From Promethearchaeota archaeon (GTDB lineage Archaea > Asgardarchaeota > Lokiarchaeia > Sigynarchaeales > SOKP01), in the NCBI GenBank assembly GCA_019057775.1, contig JAHLWT010000185.1, positions 1-64,000 of the forward strand: a stretch of DNA of 64,000 nucleotides. The letters run 5' to 3'. This document shows, piece after piece, positions 25,841 to 34,610 of this stretch (the stretch's first letter is position 1; the number at the start of each line of letters is the position of its first letter). A program made the position numbers and the translations under genes. The notes under the pieces were generated by a model that saw only the letters and a program-made list of their open reading frames with translations, ran no database searches and was not told the DNA's origin.

Positions 25841-26764
25841 TTAAATTTTATCTAAAAGTTTTATAATTTTATTATCTAAACCATGCAATTCTTTCGCTAA
25901 GCGAGTTGCTCTTTGTGCATTACTTTTTAACTTCATAAGCGTATCATTCAATTCAACATCTTCAAAATTATTTGAAATATCAATCAATCGTTCAATAGGT
26001 TTAAGTAAATAATTATAAACGTATAGTTCATTGCTTTCTATTTCACTAATCCTTTTTTCTAGTTCTTTGTAGAGATTATTTCGTTCTTTTAAGAGATCTG
26101 GGAATGTACCAACGTGGTTACCTTTATTTTTTAAAAAGGATGCAATCTCATCTTCTTGAATATTTAATGCTAATTCAGCTGCTTTAAGGAAACATTTTTT
26201 AGCTTTCTTATAATCTCCATCGTCTAACAATTGTTCAGCAATATTAACTTCAGCAGCTAGTTTTTCAGGGATTTCTTCTCCAAGATCAATTAGTTCTCTT
26301 GCTTCTGCTAGTTTTCCATCATCAAGCATTTGTTTAGTTCTCTCATTAATGGTATCTTTAATGATTTTGGGTTCTTTTAATTTCTCTAAAAGGCTTAAAA
26401 TTGAGTTCATTGCTATTTTTAGCGATTCAGTCATCTTTCTTTTATCAGTAGTGAAATTTTGGATTATTTTAACCTCAAGATTAGCAAAAAAACTCTTTAA
26501 TGAAACTAAGTCTTCTCCTTCCTCTAAAATAAAACTCATATAAATGTTGTCTTTTTCTATAGGTTCAGCATTAACTTTGTTAGAATAATAACGAATATCA
26601 TCTTTTCGAATAATTATTTCAAATAAATCTTTTTTAACATGTTTCTCTGAAAATTCCTTTAATGTGGATGTTGGAATTTTGTCCCCCTCTTTTAAATAAT
26701 ATTCTGCTAATATATTTGGCCCAAATGATTTATCGATTTCATATAGAATAATCGCTCTTGGCAT
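25841..26764 (-). CDS. Longin-like protein with helical repeat C-terminus
   Basis: The 307-residue protein begins PRAIILYEIDKSFGPNILAE, a strand-turn-strand with a central FGP that matches the YGP of the larger protein at 28767. This N-terminal region (about 1-110) looks like a longin/roadblock-type fold, common in Asgard proteins and in eukaryotic vesicle and TOR regulators. The middle (about 150-210) has TPR-like helix pairs (AEQLLDDGDYKKAKKCFLKA), and the end is coiled coil. There are no membrane segments. Its partner may be a small GTPase. It converges with the AAA+ gene. The domain call rests on pattern recognition only. Confidence 0.55.
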   Translation of the reverse strand: MPRAIILYEIDKSFGPNILAEYYLKEGDKIPTSTLKEFSEKHVKKDLFEIIIRKDDIRYYSNKVNAEPIEKDNIYMSFILEEGEDLVSLKSFFANLEVKIIQNFTTDKRKMTESLKIAMNSILSLLEKLKEPKIIKDTINERTKQMLDDGKLAEARELIDLGEEIPEKLAAEVNIAEQLLDDGDYKKAKKCFLKAAELALNIQEDEIASFLKNKGNHVGTFPDLLKERNNLYKELEKRISEIESNELYVYNYLLKPIERLIDISNNFEDVELNDTLMKLKSNAQRATRLAKELHGLDNKIIKLLDKI

Positions 26765-26913
26765 ATCATCAAATCTCCGTTTATTAAGTTTTAGTAGTTA
26801 GTTATATATTATAGAGTTAATAAGCTATACATTTTAAATTTTTATTAGATCAAATTAATTAAGTTAATAATAAGGAAATATATTTTAGTTAGAAAGATGG
26901 AGACGATTTAGAA

Positions 26914-27831
26914 ATGGCTGTTGTAGATGATACATACTGTGAAGCTTTTGAGGGGCTTTGTTGTCAATTAATGGTGACTGCTCAAGATGCTGAATTTTTA
27001 CATAGAGCTGTAAATTCGTTTACAGCGCTTCCTTCAACTGTTTTTGGAGATGCTGAAGGTGGAATCGTGAGATGGCTTACTAAAAAAGAGACAATTGATG
27101 GGAGATTGGGAGCGATTGTACAGTTGTGGGTCACCGGATCAGGAAAAAAAGCTATAGCAAAATTTTATGACCAATTGGGAAGACGAATGAGACAAGGGAT
27201 ACTTGTTGTTCCAACTACAGCCGTATTCGATTATTACCCAGATAGTATTGAAACCAAATTTGATATGATGGGGAACGTAGGCCATTGTGGAGATGGATAT
27301 GAGGAAATCATAGAAAAATTTGATAGAAAAATGATTTCGGTACCGATAATGATGGGCTATGATTTCTTAATTGATTCAGAACTCTCCTACAATAAAGGAG
27401 TTATGGGAGGAAATCTATGGTTATTTTGCGATTCCGTGGATTCTGGAATTAAAGTAGGTCGTGAAGCAGTCAAAATTATAGCTGAGATTGATAAAGTATG
27501 CACTACCTTTGATGTATGTTCCGCAGGATCAAAAATGGAAACTAATTTTCCTGAAATTGGTCCATCAACCAATCATCCTTATTGCCCAACTTTAAAAAAT
27601 ATATTACCCCCAGAAGAATTTTTAATTCCTGAAGGAGTAGCCTCCATCCCTGAAATTGTTTTCAACGCTTTAGATATTGAAACTATTAAAAAAACAATGT
27701 CATCCGTTCTTGAAGGAATAATAGATTTTAATGGTTTAATTAAAATATCATCAGGAAATTATGGTGGAAAACTAGGGAATTGGAAAATCTATTTAAGAGA
27801 CCTAGGATTAGACCAAAATTATTTTTTATAA
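26914..27831 (+). CDS. ftr: Formylmethanofuran:tetrahydromethanopterin formyltransferase (Ftr)
   Basis: The 305-residue protein follows Ftr from end to end: DDTYCEAFEG near the start (DTFAEAF in methanogens), VPTTAVFDYYPD, GDGYEE, KGVMGGNLW, CSAGSKM, CPTLKN and the C-terminal SGNYGGKLG. Ftr moves the formyl group between methanofuran and H4MPT in the cytosol, a step of the archaeal methyl branch of the Wood-Ljungdahl pathway. Asgard archaea often carry this branch without methanogenesis. The gene is alone, with no fwd or mch next to it. Its 3' end overlaps the transglutaminase-like gene by 13 bases on the other strand. Confidence 0.92.
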   Translation: MAVVDDTYCEAFEGLCCQLMVTAQDAEFLHRAVNSFTALPSTVFGDAEGGIVRWLTKKETIDGRLGAIVQLWVTGSGKKAIAKFYDQLGRRMRQGILVVPTTAVFDYYPDSIETKFDMMGNVGHCGDGYEEIIEKFDRKMISVPIMMGYDFLIDSELSYNKGVMGGNLWLFCDSVDSGIKVGREAVKIIAEIDKVCTTFDVCSAGSKMETNFPEIGPSTNHPYCPTLKNILPPEEFLIPEGVASIPEIVFNALDIETIKKTMSSVLEGIIDFNGLIKISSGNYGGKLGNWKIYLRDLGLDQNYFL

Positions 27832-28550
27832 GTTAAGGTTTTTTCTCTTATTTGCCTTAGATTACCACCTTTTTTGTAGAGAGCATAGAAGGGGTATTTT
27901 TCTTCGAAAATACGATCAATTTCTTTTAGAGGAAGATCAGCATGAACTCCTCGGTCTGTGAGGTATTCTCCAAATTGATTCCCATGAATATCATATTTAG
28001 GGAAGACAGCATCATTCTCTCCGTTAAATTCGACCATCGGGAGAAACTTTCCTTTTAATGCAGTTTTAGGGTCGAAAGAAGGTGTTAATTTTACCCATTT
28101 CTCATTTAAATAGAATTCGCTGTATCCGTGAACATACATGATATTTATACCACCCATAAAATCGATAATTTTTTGAGAAATTTTATGATTAATTAAATCT
28201 ACTAAATGAATACGAGCAGGGATCCTGATCACTCGTGCAAAAGAGGATAATAAAATTGATTTTGATACACAAAATCCATTCTGTCGCCGTAAGGTAACAC
28301 TTGCTCTAAAATTCGCCTTTACGTCAGGAATATACGTTAACATATTATATTTAATTTTATCCCTTACCCAATAAAATAAAGCAATAGCTTTTTCTTTATC
28401 GGTTTTTAGATCGCTAGTAATCTCAATAGCTTTTTTGCTTACTGACTTCTTATTGAAATCAAAAAATTCGGTAGGTTGTAAGTATATATCTAAATCTTCC
28501 ATGATTATGGGAAATTTTAATCTCTTTAGAATATTTCTTTTTCTATCCAT
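27819..28550 (-). CDS. Transglutaminase-like protein
   Basis: The 243-residue protein has the transglutaminase/protease-like triad: Cys in QNGFCVSKSILL, His in YVHGYSEFYLNEKWVKL, and Asp in TPSFDPKT. Upstream, KEKAIALFYWVRDKIKYN is the typical helix that precedes the catalytic cysteine in this superfamily. No signal peptide is seen, so it should be cytosolic. Archaeal members are thought to act as cysteine peptidases or amidases; the substrate is unknown. It overlaps ftr tail to tail and is divergent from the longin-PAS-GAF gene 216 bases away. Confidence 0.85.
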   Translation of the reverse strand: MDRKRNILKRLKFPIIMEDLDIYLQPTEFFDFNKKSVSKKAIEITSDLKTDKEKAIALFYWVRDKIKYNMLTYIPDVKANFRASVTLRRQNGFCVSKSILLSSFARVIRIPARIHLVDLINHKISQKIIDFMGGINIMYVHGYSEFYLNEKWVKLTPSFDPKTALKGKFLPMVEFNGENDAVFPKYDIHGNQFGEYLTDRGVHADLPLKEIDRIFEEKYPFYALYKKGGNLRQIREKTLTYKK

Positions 28551-28766
28551 TGAATTAAGTTAAGGTGTCTAGAAAGGTATAAGTTTAATAAAAAAAGGGA
28601 AACATCAATTTATCAGTTAAACTGGATAATTTCTTGATAGATTCTTAGAAAAAGATAAAAAAAATTAATGATAACTATATTTATAAATAGTGATTTAACA
28701 ATAAATTTAAATAATTCAATTATTACTTAAAATTCGAGATACTATACTTTAAATACGTGAAAGAGT

Positions 28767-30431
28767 TTGGAACCGGCATTAATATTATCGCGTTTTGACC
28801 CCCTTTATGGACCTAAAATAATTTTAAAAGCACCCGAGTCATTGGAAGAAAAATATGTGAAAGAGATTCCCTCACTTATGGAACTTCCAACAAAGGGAGT
28901 ATTTATTCACATATTTGGTGAAATAAAAACAGCTAATTTGTTTTTCAAATTACCTAATCCATTTGCTCGAGGGTTTTATGAGAGTTTATTGGTGTCAGTG
29001 ATAACAGATTATAAGAGTGAATTAAGCTTAATGCTTGCAAATAAGTTACTTGAAGGTTTTGCTCAAAATTTCTTAAATATCGAAGATGCTTATAAAGCAT
29101 TTGACTACGAACCTAAAGATTTTAAAAGAGATGTAGAAAAACTAAAAGAAATGGAGAAATTTTTTATTTCTTACTATGAAACTATTAAACCAGCAATTAA
29201 AACATTAGAAATGGCAGAACACCGTTACCAATCTCTATTTAAAGCAGCACGGGATGCTATTTTCATTATGAATCGCGACACTGGTATAATCATTGATGCT
29301 AACTTAGAAGCAGAGAAATTAATTGAACAAAGTAAAGAAGAAATATTAGGAGTAAAAGCAATTCAACTTGATTTATTTGATGAGGGGTTAGTTGATCCGA
29401 ATATGGTTAGTCATCTTATTGATAAACCTCCACCAATTATCTCCCGAATCAAAAAATCAACAGGCCAACCACTCTATCTTGAAGTAAGCGTAAACGAAAT
29501 CCAATTAGGGGATGAATTTTTTATTCAATATTTATTTCATGATCTTTCTGATATACATATAATAGAAGAAAAGCTTAAGGAACATGCAAAAAAAATAGAC
29601 ACGATGAATAAATTTATTAGTATTGCAAACCAGGCAATAGATCTTACAGATCTTCTAAATAAAATTATAGTATCAATAATAGAATTTTTAGATCTAAGAG
29701 GATGTTGCATCCATTTAGTTGATAAAACTCAAAATATTGCAGAAATAAAAGCACACAAAGGACTACCACAATTCTTTTTTGAAAATAACAACCATCAAGA
29801 AGTTACCAAAAAACCTTTCGACATTGTATATTCAAGAGGTGTAGCGCTGGTAAATGAAAACTTTCCAGATGTAATAAAAAAGTTTTTTATTGGTTATGAA
29901 TCAGAATCAAGTGCTGTTATACCTTTATTCTCTAAATTTGAAATATTAGGTTCTATTAGCATACTCTTTTATAGTAAAACAACACTTTCAGCTGATGATA
30001 TGGATTTAATTATTTCAATTGGCTTGGAAATAGGAACAACAATAGAAAAACTCCAGAATCAAGAAAATCTATTAAAAAGTGAGCAACAGAATGCTCTTCT
30101 CCTTAATCATATTCCATTCTCGATTTTTAGAATCTCGATTGATGGTATTTTTCAAGATGTGAAATTAGAAAAAAAAATTGAGAAAGTTTTTGACTTAGTA
30201 TCCAAATCTCAAATTTTCATTGGAAAGAGATTAGACGATTTTTTACCTAAGTCAATTGCAGGAGAAGCACTATTGAAAATTGAAGAAGCCCTAGAATATC
30301 AAGAAACAGTAGAAATGAAATTTACTTTCCCCTATAAAGATAATAAAATTATATTTCGTGCAGATATAATCCCAATAGCGAAGACTGAAGTACTCGCGTT
30401 TCTTCAAAATTTAACCAGAACTTGGCAATAA
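28767..30431 (+). CDS. Longin-PAS-GAF-PAS sensor protein next to the GTPase cluster
   Basis: This 554-residue soluble protein has four parts. Residues 1 to about 125 start ALILSRFDPLYGPKIILKAP and include NLFFKLPNPFARG, a longin-type domain whose FxPxxGPKI opening recalls eukaryotic NPRL2/folliculin longin domains. About 150-275 is a PAS domain (RYQSLFKAARDAIFIMN, DANLEAEKL). About 290-430 is a GAF domain (LLNKIIVSIIEFLDLRGCCI). About 435-554 is a second PAS-like domain. There is no kinase, cyclase or HTH output. The start is a TTG at 28767. It converges with the longin-GTPase operon, only 5 bases between the stops. A sensor that controls the GTPases is inferred. Confidence 0.7.
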   Translation: MEPALILSRFDPLYGPKIILKAPESLEEKYVKEIPSLMELPTKGVFIHIFGEIKTANLFFKLPNPFARGFYESLLVSVITDYKSELSLMLANKLLEGFAQNFLNIEDAYKAFDYEPKDFKRDVEKLKEMEKFFISYYETIKPAIKTLEMAEHRYQSLFKAARDAIFIMNRDTGIIIDANLEAEKLIEQSKEEILGVKAIQLDLFDEGLVDPNMVSHLIDKPPPIISRIKKSTGQPLYLEVSVNEIQLGDEFFIQYLFHDLSDIHIIEEKLKEHAKKIDTMNKFISIANQAIDLTDLLNKIIVSIIEFLDLRGCCIHLVDKTQNIAEIKAHKGLPQFFFENNNHQEVTKKPFDIVYSRGVALVNENFPDVIKKFFIGYESESSAVIPLFSKFEILGSISILFYSKTTLSADDMDLIISIGLEIGTTIEKLQNQENLLKSEQQNALLLNHIPFSIFRISIDGIFQDVKLEKKIEKVFDLVSKSQIFIGKRLDDFLPKSIAGEALLKIEEALEYQETVEMKFTFPYKDNKIIFRADIIPIAKTEVLAFLQNLTRTWQ

Positions 30432-30436
30432 GTAAT

Positions 30437-31483
30437 CTATTGCCGCGATTTTAACACAGTTCTTAGTTTTTCTGCTTTACTTTGAAAATCAAGCGCAAGA
30501 GAATCATCCCCTAGTTCAAAACAAGTATTACCTATTTTCTCAAACAGTTCTACAGCTTCACTGAAAGCTCCTTTTTCTAAAGCTTTCTGGGCTTCACTCA
30601 TTAAAGTGTCCCTCTCAAAAAGGGGTTTCAACAGAGGTGATACCTCAGGGTCCATATCCAAAACATCAGCGATAATACGTATCATTTTTGTTCGATTTTC
30701 TGGGTTTATAGCTATGAATGGGTAAGTTTTCTGCCCTAATAATCGTTCGATATCTTGAACATTCAACGCTTCATCCAAATCTTGTTTATTAGCAATAACT
30801 GCCAACCGTGCATAGGGAACAACTTTATTCACTAATTCAAAAAAATATCGGCTTTTTTCAAGGTTTTTTAAAGTAGAATCGATTATTAGAAGTACTGCGT
30901 CGCTTCCTTTTATAAATTTCTCCCAAAGAAAACCAAATTCATCCTGACCAGCAAAATCCCATAATAGGAAATGAAGTTTACCAATTTTAATGGTAGCAAC
31001 TTCCCCTGTAATAGTTGGAATATGCTGCATAGGAATTTCTTCTGCTTTAATTAATTTAGTTGTTGTAGTCTTCCCCACTCCTGAATAACCAACAATTGAA
31101 ATTTTAGGTTTTAACTTTTTATGAATTGCATCTACTAATGGGTCAATAACTTCAGATATTATGGATAATTCAGGATCCTTGATATTGTCACTATAAATGT
31201 CTAAAAATTCTTTCTTAAATTTACTGACTTGTGGTTTAATACTCTCAAATTCATCTCCTAATCCAGAAATCATGAGAAAAATTAAATTTAAATCCTTTTC
31301 CACTGTGTATGATAATTTATACTCAAAAAATTCAAAACTCCCAACTTCAGCCCCAAATCTTGAGAGAGCAGCTTTTTTAATTTTCATGTATACATTTGAA
31401 AAGAAAGAATCGTCTAAACCTTTTGCATAATTCCTTTGATATATTATATCATCATTTAATATAATGAAAAATTGTCTTAACAT
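30437..31483 (-). CDS. Longin domain fused to Ras-superfamily GTPase, copy A
   Basis: The 348-residue protein has an N-terminal longin-like domain (1-100, MLRQFFIILNDDIIYQRNYA), like the SRX, AP-sigma and SNARE longins. A small GTPase follows: G1 GYSGVGKTTTTK near residue 133, switch I threonine in PTITGE, G3 DFAGQDEF, and G4 NKQD. G5 is not a classical SAK but INPENRTKM. A C-terminal TPR-like helix pair (KALEKGAFSEAVELFEKI) ends the protein. No lipidation cysteine is present. It is the last gene of a four-gene same-strand run whose order is Rag-like, longin-GTPase, Rag-like, longin-GTPase. It is closely related to the protein encoded at 32456. Confidence 0.8.
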   Translation of the reverse strand: MLRQFFIILNDDIIYQRNYAKGLDDSFFSNVYMKIKKAALSRFGAEVGSFEFFEYKLSYTVEKDLNLIFLMISGLGDEFESIKPQVSKFKKEFLDIYSDNIKDPELSIISEVIDPLVDAIHKKLKPKISIVGYSGVGKTTTTKLIKAEEIPMQHIPTITGEVATIKIGKLHFLLWDFAGQDEFGFLWEKFIKGSDAVLLIIDSTLKNLEKSRYFFELVNKVVPYARLAVIANKQDLDEALNVQDIERLLGQKTYPFIAINPENRTKMIRIIADVLDMDPEVSPLLKPLFERDTLMSEAQKALEKGAFSEAVELFEKIGNTCFELGDDSLALDFQSKAEKLRTVLKSRQ

Positions 31484-31499
31484 CCCATCTTTCCTGAGT

Positions 31500-32417
31500 T
31501 TATTTACTATTTTGTTCTAGTTCCTTTTTTATTTCATTCACAAGATTATTCAAATCTTCTTCCTTTAGTGTTTCAGAAAACACTAGGAGTTTCTTAAAGT
31601 TATCATTATAACTACTAAGATCTGCTATTAATTTATATAATATTTTAGGTCCAGCATTTATAAACTTAGCTACGGGAAGGATTTCTTCATTTAGTTTACT
31701 TTCTTTATAAATTCTCTCATATAAATAATAGAGCGTACTTGTATCAAAATCTGTGGTGGAAACTTGAACAATAAGATTATTATCTTGATTCGAAACAAAG
31801 CAGATAGTCTTTATTAGGGTTTGCATTGACTTTTTAATAATGTCTTCCAGATTTAAAGTCTCTTTAGAAAAAGTACTAAATGTATGTGAAATAGCATTGT
31901 AAATAGTATATACTAAATTTGGATGTAAACTTGTGAAGTAAATCGTTAAATCTTCAGGTAATTCTAATTGTCTATTTATTTGTTTCCTAATTAAATCTAG
32001 CTTGCTTCCAATCTTCTTATCAATTAATAAATCGATTTTATGTAAGAATAATATAAGTTTAGCCTCAAATTTGTGTTTTTTGTTAATTTCATATAGGCTC
32101 TTGATATCATCAATAATATCTTGTGAATCAGAAATCCATGTTGGATAATCAAAAATATAAATTATTGCTCCTGTGTTTTCAAAAGTAGCTATTTGTTTAT
32201 CTTCATCCTTTAATAAAATCGGTAGGGATTGCCCAGGAGTATCAAGTAAACTAATCTTTAAGTTCATAAACTTATGTACGCTATATTTAGTTCCTATTGT
32301 TGCTTCTAAGGGAAACAAAACTAATTCATTCGGGTCTTCTCCTTCAAAAATAACTTTTTTTATCGTGGTTTTACCCACTTCTGGCTTACCCACAAGGGCT
32401 ACTCGTTTAGTTAACAT
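31500..32417 (-). CDS. Rag/Gtr-like GTPase, copy A
   Basis: The 305-residue protein opens with G1 GKPEVGKTTIKK, then EATIGTKYSV, G3 LLDTPGQS, the strand GAIIYIFDYPTW, and G4 HKID. HKxD instead of NKxD is the hallmark of eukaryotic RagA/Gtr1. The long helix after G3 (DKQIATFENTGAIIYIFD) and the C-terminal roadblock-like region (about 195-300, TICFVSNQDNNLIVQVS) also fit the Rag architecture of GTPase plus roadblock domain. Rag GTPases work as dimers in amino-acid signalling to TORC1. An archaeal role is unknown. It starts with ATG at 32417 and is followed after 16 bases by longin-GTPase copy A. Confidence 0.78.
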   Translation of the reverse strand: MLTKRVALVGKPEVGKTTIKKVIFEGEDPNELVLFPLEATIGTKYSVHKFMNLKISLLDTPGQSLPILLKDEDKQIATFENTGAIIYIFDYPTWISDSQDIIDDIKSLYEINKKHKFEAKLILFLHKIDLLIDKKIGSKLDLIRKQINRQLELPEDLTIYFTSLHPNLVYTIYNAISHTFSTFSKETLNLEDIIKKSMQTLIKTICFVSNQDNNLIVQVSTTDFDTSTLYYLYERIYKESKLNEEILPVAKFINAGPKILYKLIADLSSYNDNFKKLLVFSETLKEEDLNNLVNEIKKELEQNSK

Positions 32418-32455
32418 TTCGGTTCCTCTTTTTATTAAAATTAAATAAAGTTTTA

Positions 32456-33496
32456 TTATAAATTGGTAAAAATTCTTAATTTATCAGCTTTGTTTTTATA
32501 CTCATTTGCTTTTGATTCATCCCCTATCTCATTACACAAAGAATATAGTTTATCAAAATACATTACTGCTTGTTTTAAATCGCCTTCTTCTAGCGCTTTT
32601 AAGGCATTTTTTGCCAATAAATCTCTTTCGAATAAAGGTTTTAGCAATAGAGATACATCAGGGTTCAAATCCAAGAGATCTGCAATAATTCTAATCATTT
32701 TATCTCTACTACCAGGTTCAATAGCGATCATTGCATAAGTTTTTTGGCCTATTATTTTTTCAATTTCCTCGATGTTCATAGCATGGGGTAAATCTTGTTT
32801 ATTTGCAATTATTGCTATTCTAGCATAAGGTACTGCTTTCCTTGATATATCTACGAAAGTTTTACTTTTCTCAATATTACTTTGAGTTGAATCTGTCATT
32901 AGAAGTATCGCATCGCTTCCAGTCATAAATTTTTCCCATAAATAGTCAAACTGATCTTGCCCTGCAAAATCCCATATATATAAATTTACCCCTTCAAGTT
33001 TAATTTTGGCCACTTTTCCTGTGATTGTCGGAATATGTTCTGTAGGAACTTCTTCTGATTTTATCAATCGCGTAATTGTAGTTTTCCCAACACCAGAAAG
33101 GCCAACTATGGATATTTTTACTCTAAAATTTCTTTGAATTTCATCAACAATGACTTTTATTTCTTCATTTTTTGCAGCAAAATCGACTTCCACAATATTA
33201 TCCTTAAAGGAATCCAGAAACTTATTTCTTAATCTCTTAATAAGGGGTTTTGCAGTCTCAATATCATCAGAAAATCCTAACACAAAAAGGAACAGTAAAT
33301 TACGATCTCTATCAGCCAAGTATAAAATTCGTGATTCAAAAAAATCGTGAGTTCCGATTTCATCTCCTATTCTAGAAAATGCCTCATTTTTAATACTGAG
33401 ATAGACATTTATTAAGAGAGAAGCATTTACTCCTTTAGCATAGCTCCTATGATATATTATTTTATCGTTTAAGATTATGTATACTTGTTTTAACAT
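32456..33496 (-). CDS. Longin domain fused to Ras-superfamily GTPase, copy B
   Basis: The 346-residue protein aligns with copy A over its whole length. It has longin residues 1-100 (MLKQVYIILNDKIIYHRSYA), G1 GLSGVGKTTITR, PTITGK, G3 WDFAGQDQF, G4 NKQD, and the same C-terminal helix pair (NALKALEEGDLKQAVMYF). The WDFAGQ form of G3 is close to Arf/SR-beta-type GTPases. The fusion puts in one chain what eukaryotes often keep as a longin-GTPase pair, as in SR-alpha/SR-beta. It lies between the two Rag-like genes on the same strand, with gaps of 38 and 30 bases, so cotranscription is likely. Confidence 0.8.
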   Translation of the reverse strand: MLKQVYIILNDKIIYHRSYAKGVNASLLINVYLSIKNEAFSRIGDEIGTHDFFESRILYLADRDRNLLFLFVLGFSDDIETAKPLIKRLRNKFLDSFKDNIVEVDFAAKNEEIKVIVDEIQRNFRVKISIVGLSGVGKTTITRLIKSEEVPTEHIPTITGKVAKIKLEGVNLYIWDFAGQDQFDYLWEKFMTGSDAILLMTDSTQSNIEKSKTFVDISRKAVPYARIAIIANKQDLPHAMNIEEIEKIIGQKTYAMIAIEPGSRDKMIRIIADLLDLNPDVSLLLKPLFERDLLAKNALKALEEGDLKQAVMYFDKLYSLCNEIGDESKANEYKNKADKLRIFTNL

Positions 33497-33526
33497 CTTT
33501 TGGGTTCATTTATTTAATTATGACTA

Positions 33527-34423
33527 TTAGCCTATTTCGTTTTTGATATCAGTAAGTTTGCTATTTAATTCATTTTCATCTAAAGTTTCAGAAAGAAGTA
33601 TGATCTTTTTAAAATTGGAATTAATATCTGAAATATCTTTTGAAACACTATAAAGAATTTTAGATTCTAAACTAATAGCTTTGATATCCTCAGTAGATTT
33701 AATTAACTTATACATTTCTTCATTCAGATTGTATAGAGTGGTAGTATCAAAATCATTTGACATTACTTCTATTATAAGATTGTTATCTTGGTTAGAGACA
33801 AAACAAATTGTCTTCGGCAAATTTTCAAGTATTTTTCTTATAGTCGATTCCAACTTTGATATGTCTTCTGAAAAACTCCCGATTGTCGCTGATAAGGCAT
33901 TATAAATAGTATAAATTAAATTTGGATGTAAACTTGTGTAATAAATACCGAGATCTTCGGGTAAATTTAGAAGTTTTTTAATCTGTTTTACGACAAGAGC
34001 TAACCTAAGACCTAATTTTTGAGCTACAATAAGATCGATCTTGTGAAGGAATAAAATGATTTTAGCATTAAAGTTATTTTTCTTATTGATTTCATAAACA
34101 CGGCGGATATCATTGATGACTTCTTCAGAATTTTCTATGTAGGTTGGATAATCGAAAACATATATTATCGCATTAGTATTTTCAAACGATCTAATTTGTT
34201 TCTCTTCATCCTCTAGCAAACTCGATAGTGATTGGCCAGCAGTATCTAACAAAATAATTTTTGAATCCATAAATTCATGTATAGAAAAATTAGTTTTTAA
34301 GGTAGGTTCCAATGGAAATATAATTAATTCATTTGGATCTGCACCTTCAAAAACGACTTTTTTAATAGTCGATTTCCCCATTTCTGGTCTCCCTATCAAA
34401 ACCAAGCGTACTTTAGATGTCAA
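33527..34423 (-). CDS. Rag/Gtr-like GTPase, copy B
   Basis: This 298-residue paralogue of the protein encoded at 31500 is the first gene of the four-gene run. G1 is GRPEMGKSTIKK, the switch region EPTLKTNFSI, G3 LLDTAGQS, and G4 LHKID. The C-terminal half repeats the roadblock-like pattern (TICFVSNQDNNLIIEVMSND). Switch sequences differ from copy A (EPTLKTN against EATIGTK), which suggests that the copies bind different partners or form a heterodimer, as RagA/B and RagC/D do. That comparison is inference. Translation starts at ATG 34423. An AT-rich gap of 187 bases before it should hold the operon promoter. Confidence 0.78.
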   Translation of the reverse strand: MTSKVRLVLIGRPEMGKSTIKKVVFEGADPNELIIFPLEPTLKTNFSIHEFMDSKIILLDTAGQSLSSLLEDEEKQIRSFENTNAIIYVFDYPTYIENSEEVINDIRRVYEINKKNNFNAKIILFLHKIDLIVAQKLGLRLALVVKQIKKLLNLPEDLGIYYTSLHPNLIYTIYNALSATIGSFSEDISKLESTIRKILENLPKTICFVSNQDNNLIIEVMSNDFDTTTLYNLNEEMYKLIKSTEDIKAISLESKILYSVSKDISDINSNFKKIILLSETLDENELNSKLTDIKNEIG

Positions 34424-34610
34424 AGTTACAACTGTCCTAAATAAAAAGCATTAAGAACTTTTTATTATCAAATAAAAGAAGAAATATTTAAACTTGAGTA
34501 AAAAAATATTCCTAATACTTTCAATGTAAAAAATTTTTAATTATAACTCCATGACAATATTATTTATTATTGATACCTTTATAAAAAAGAGAGACAATTA
34601 AAAGAATATT

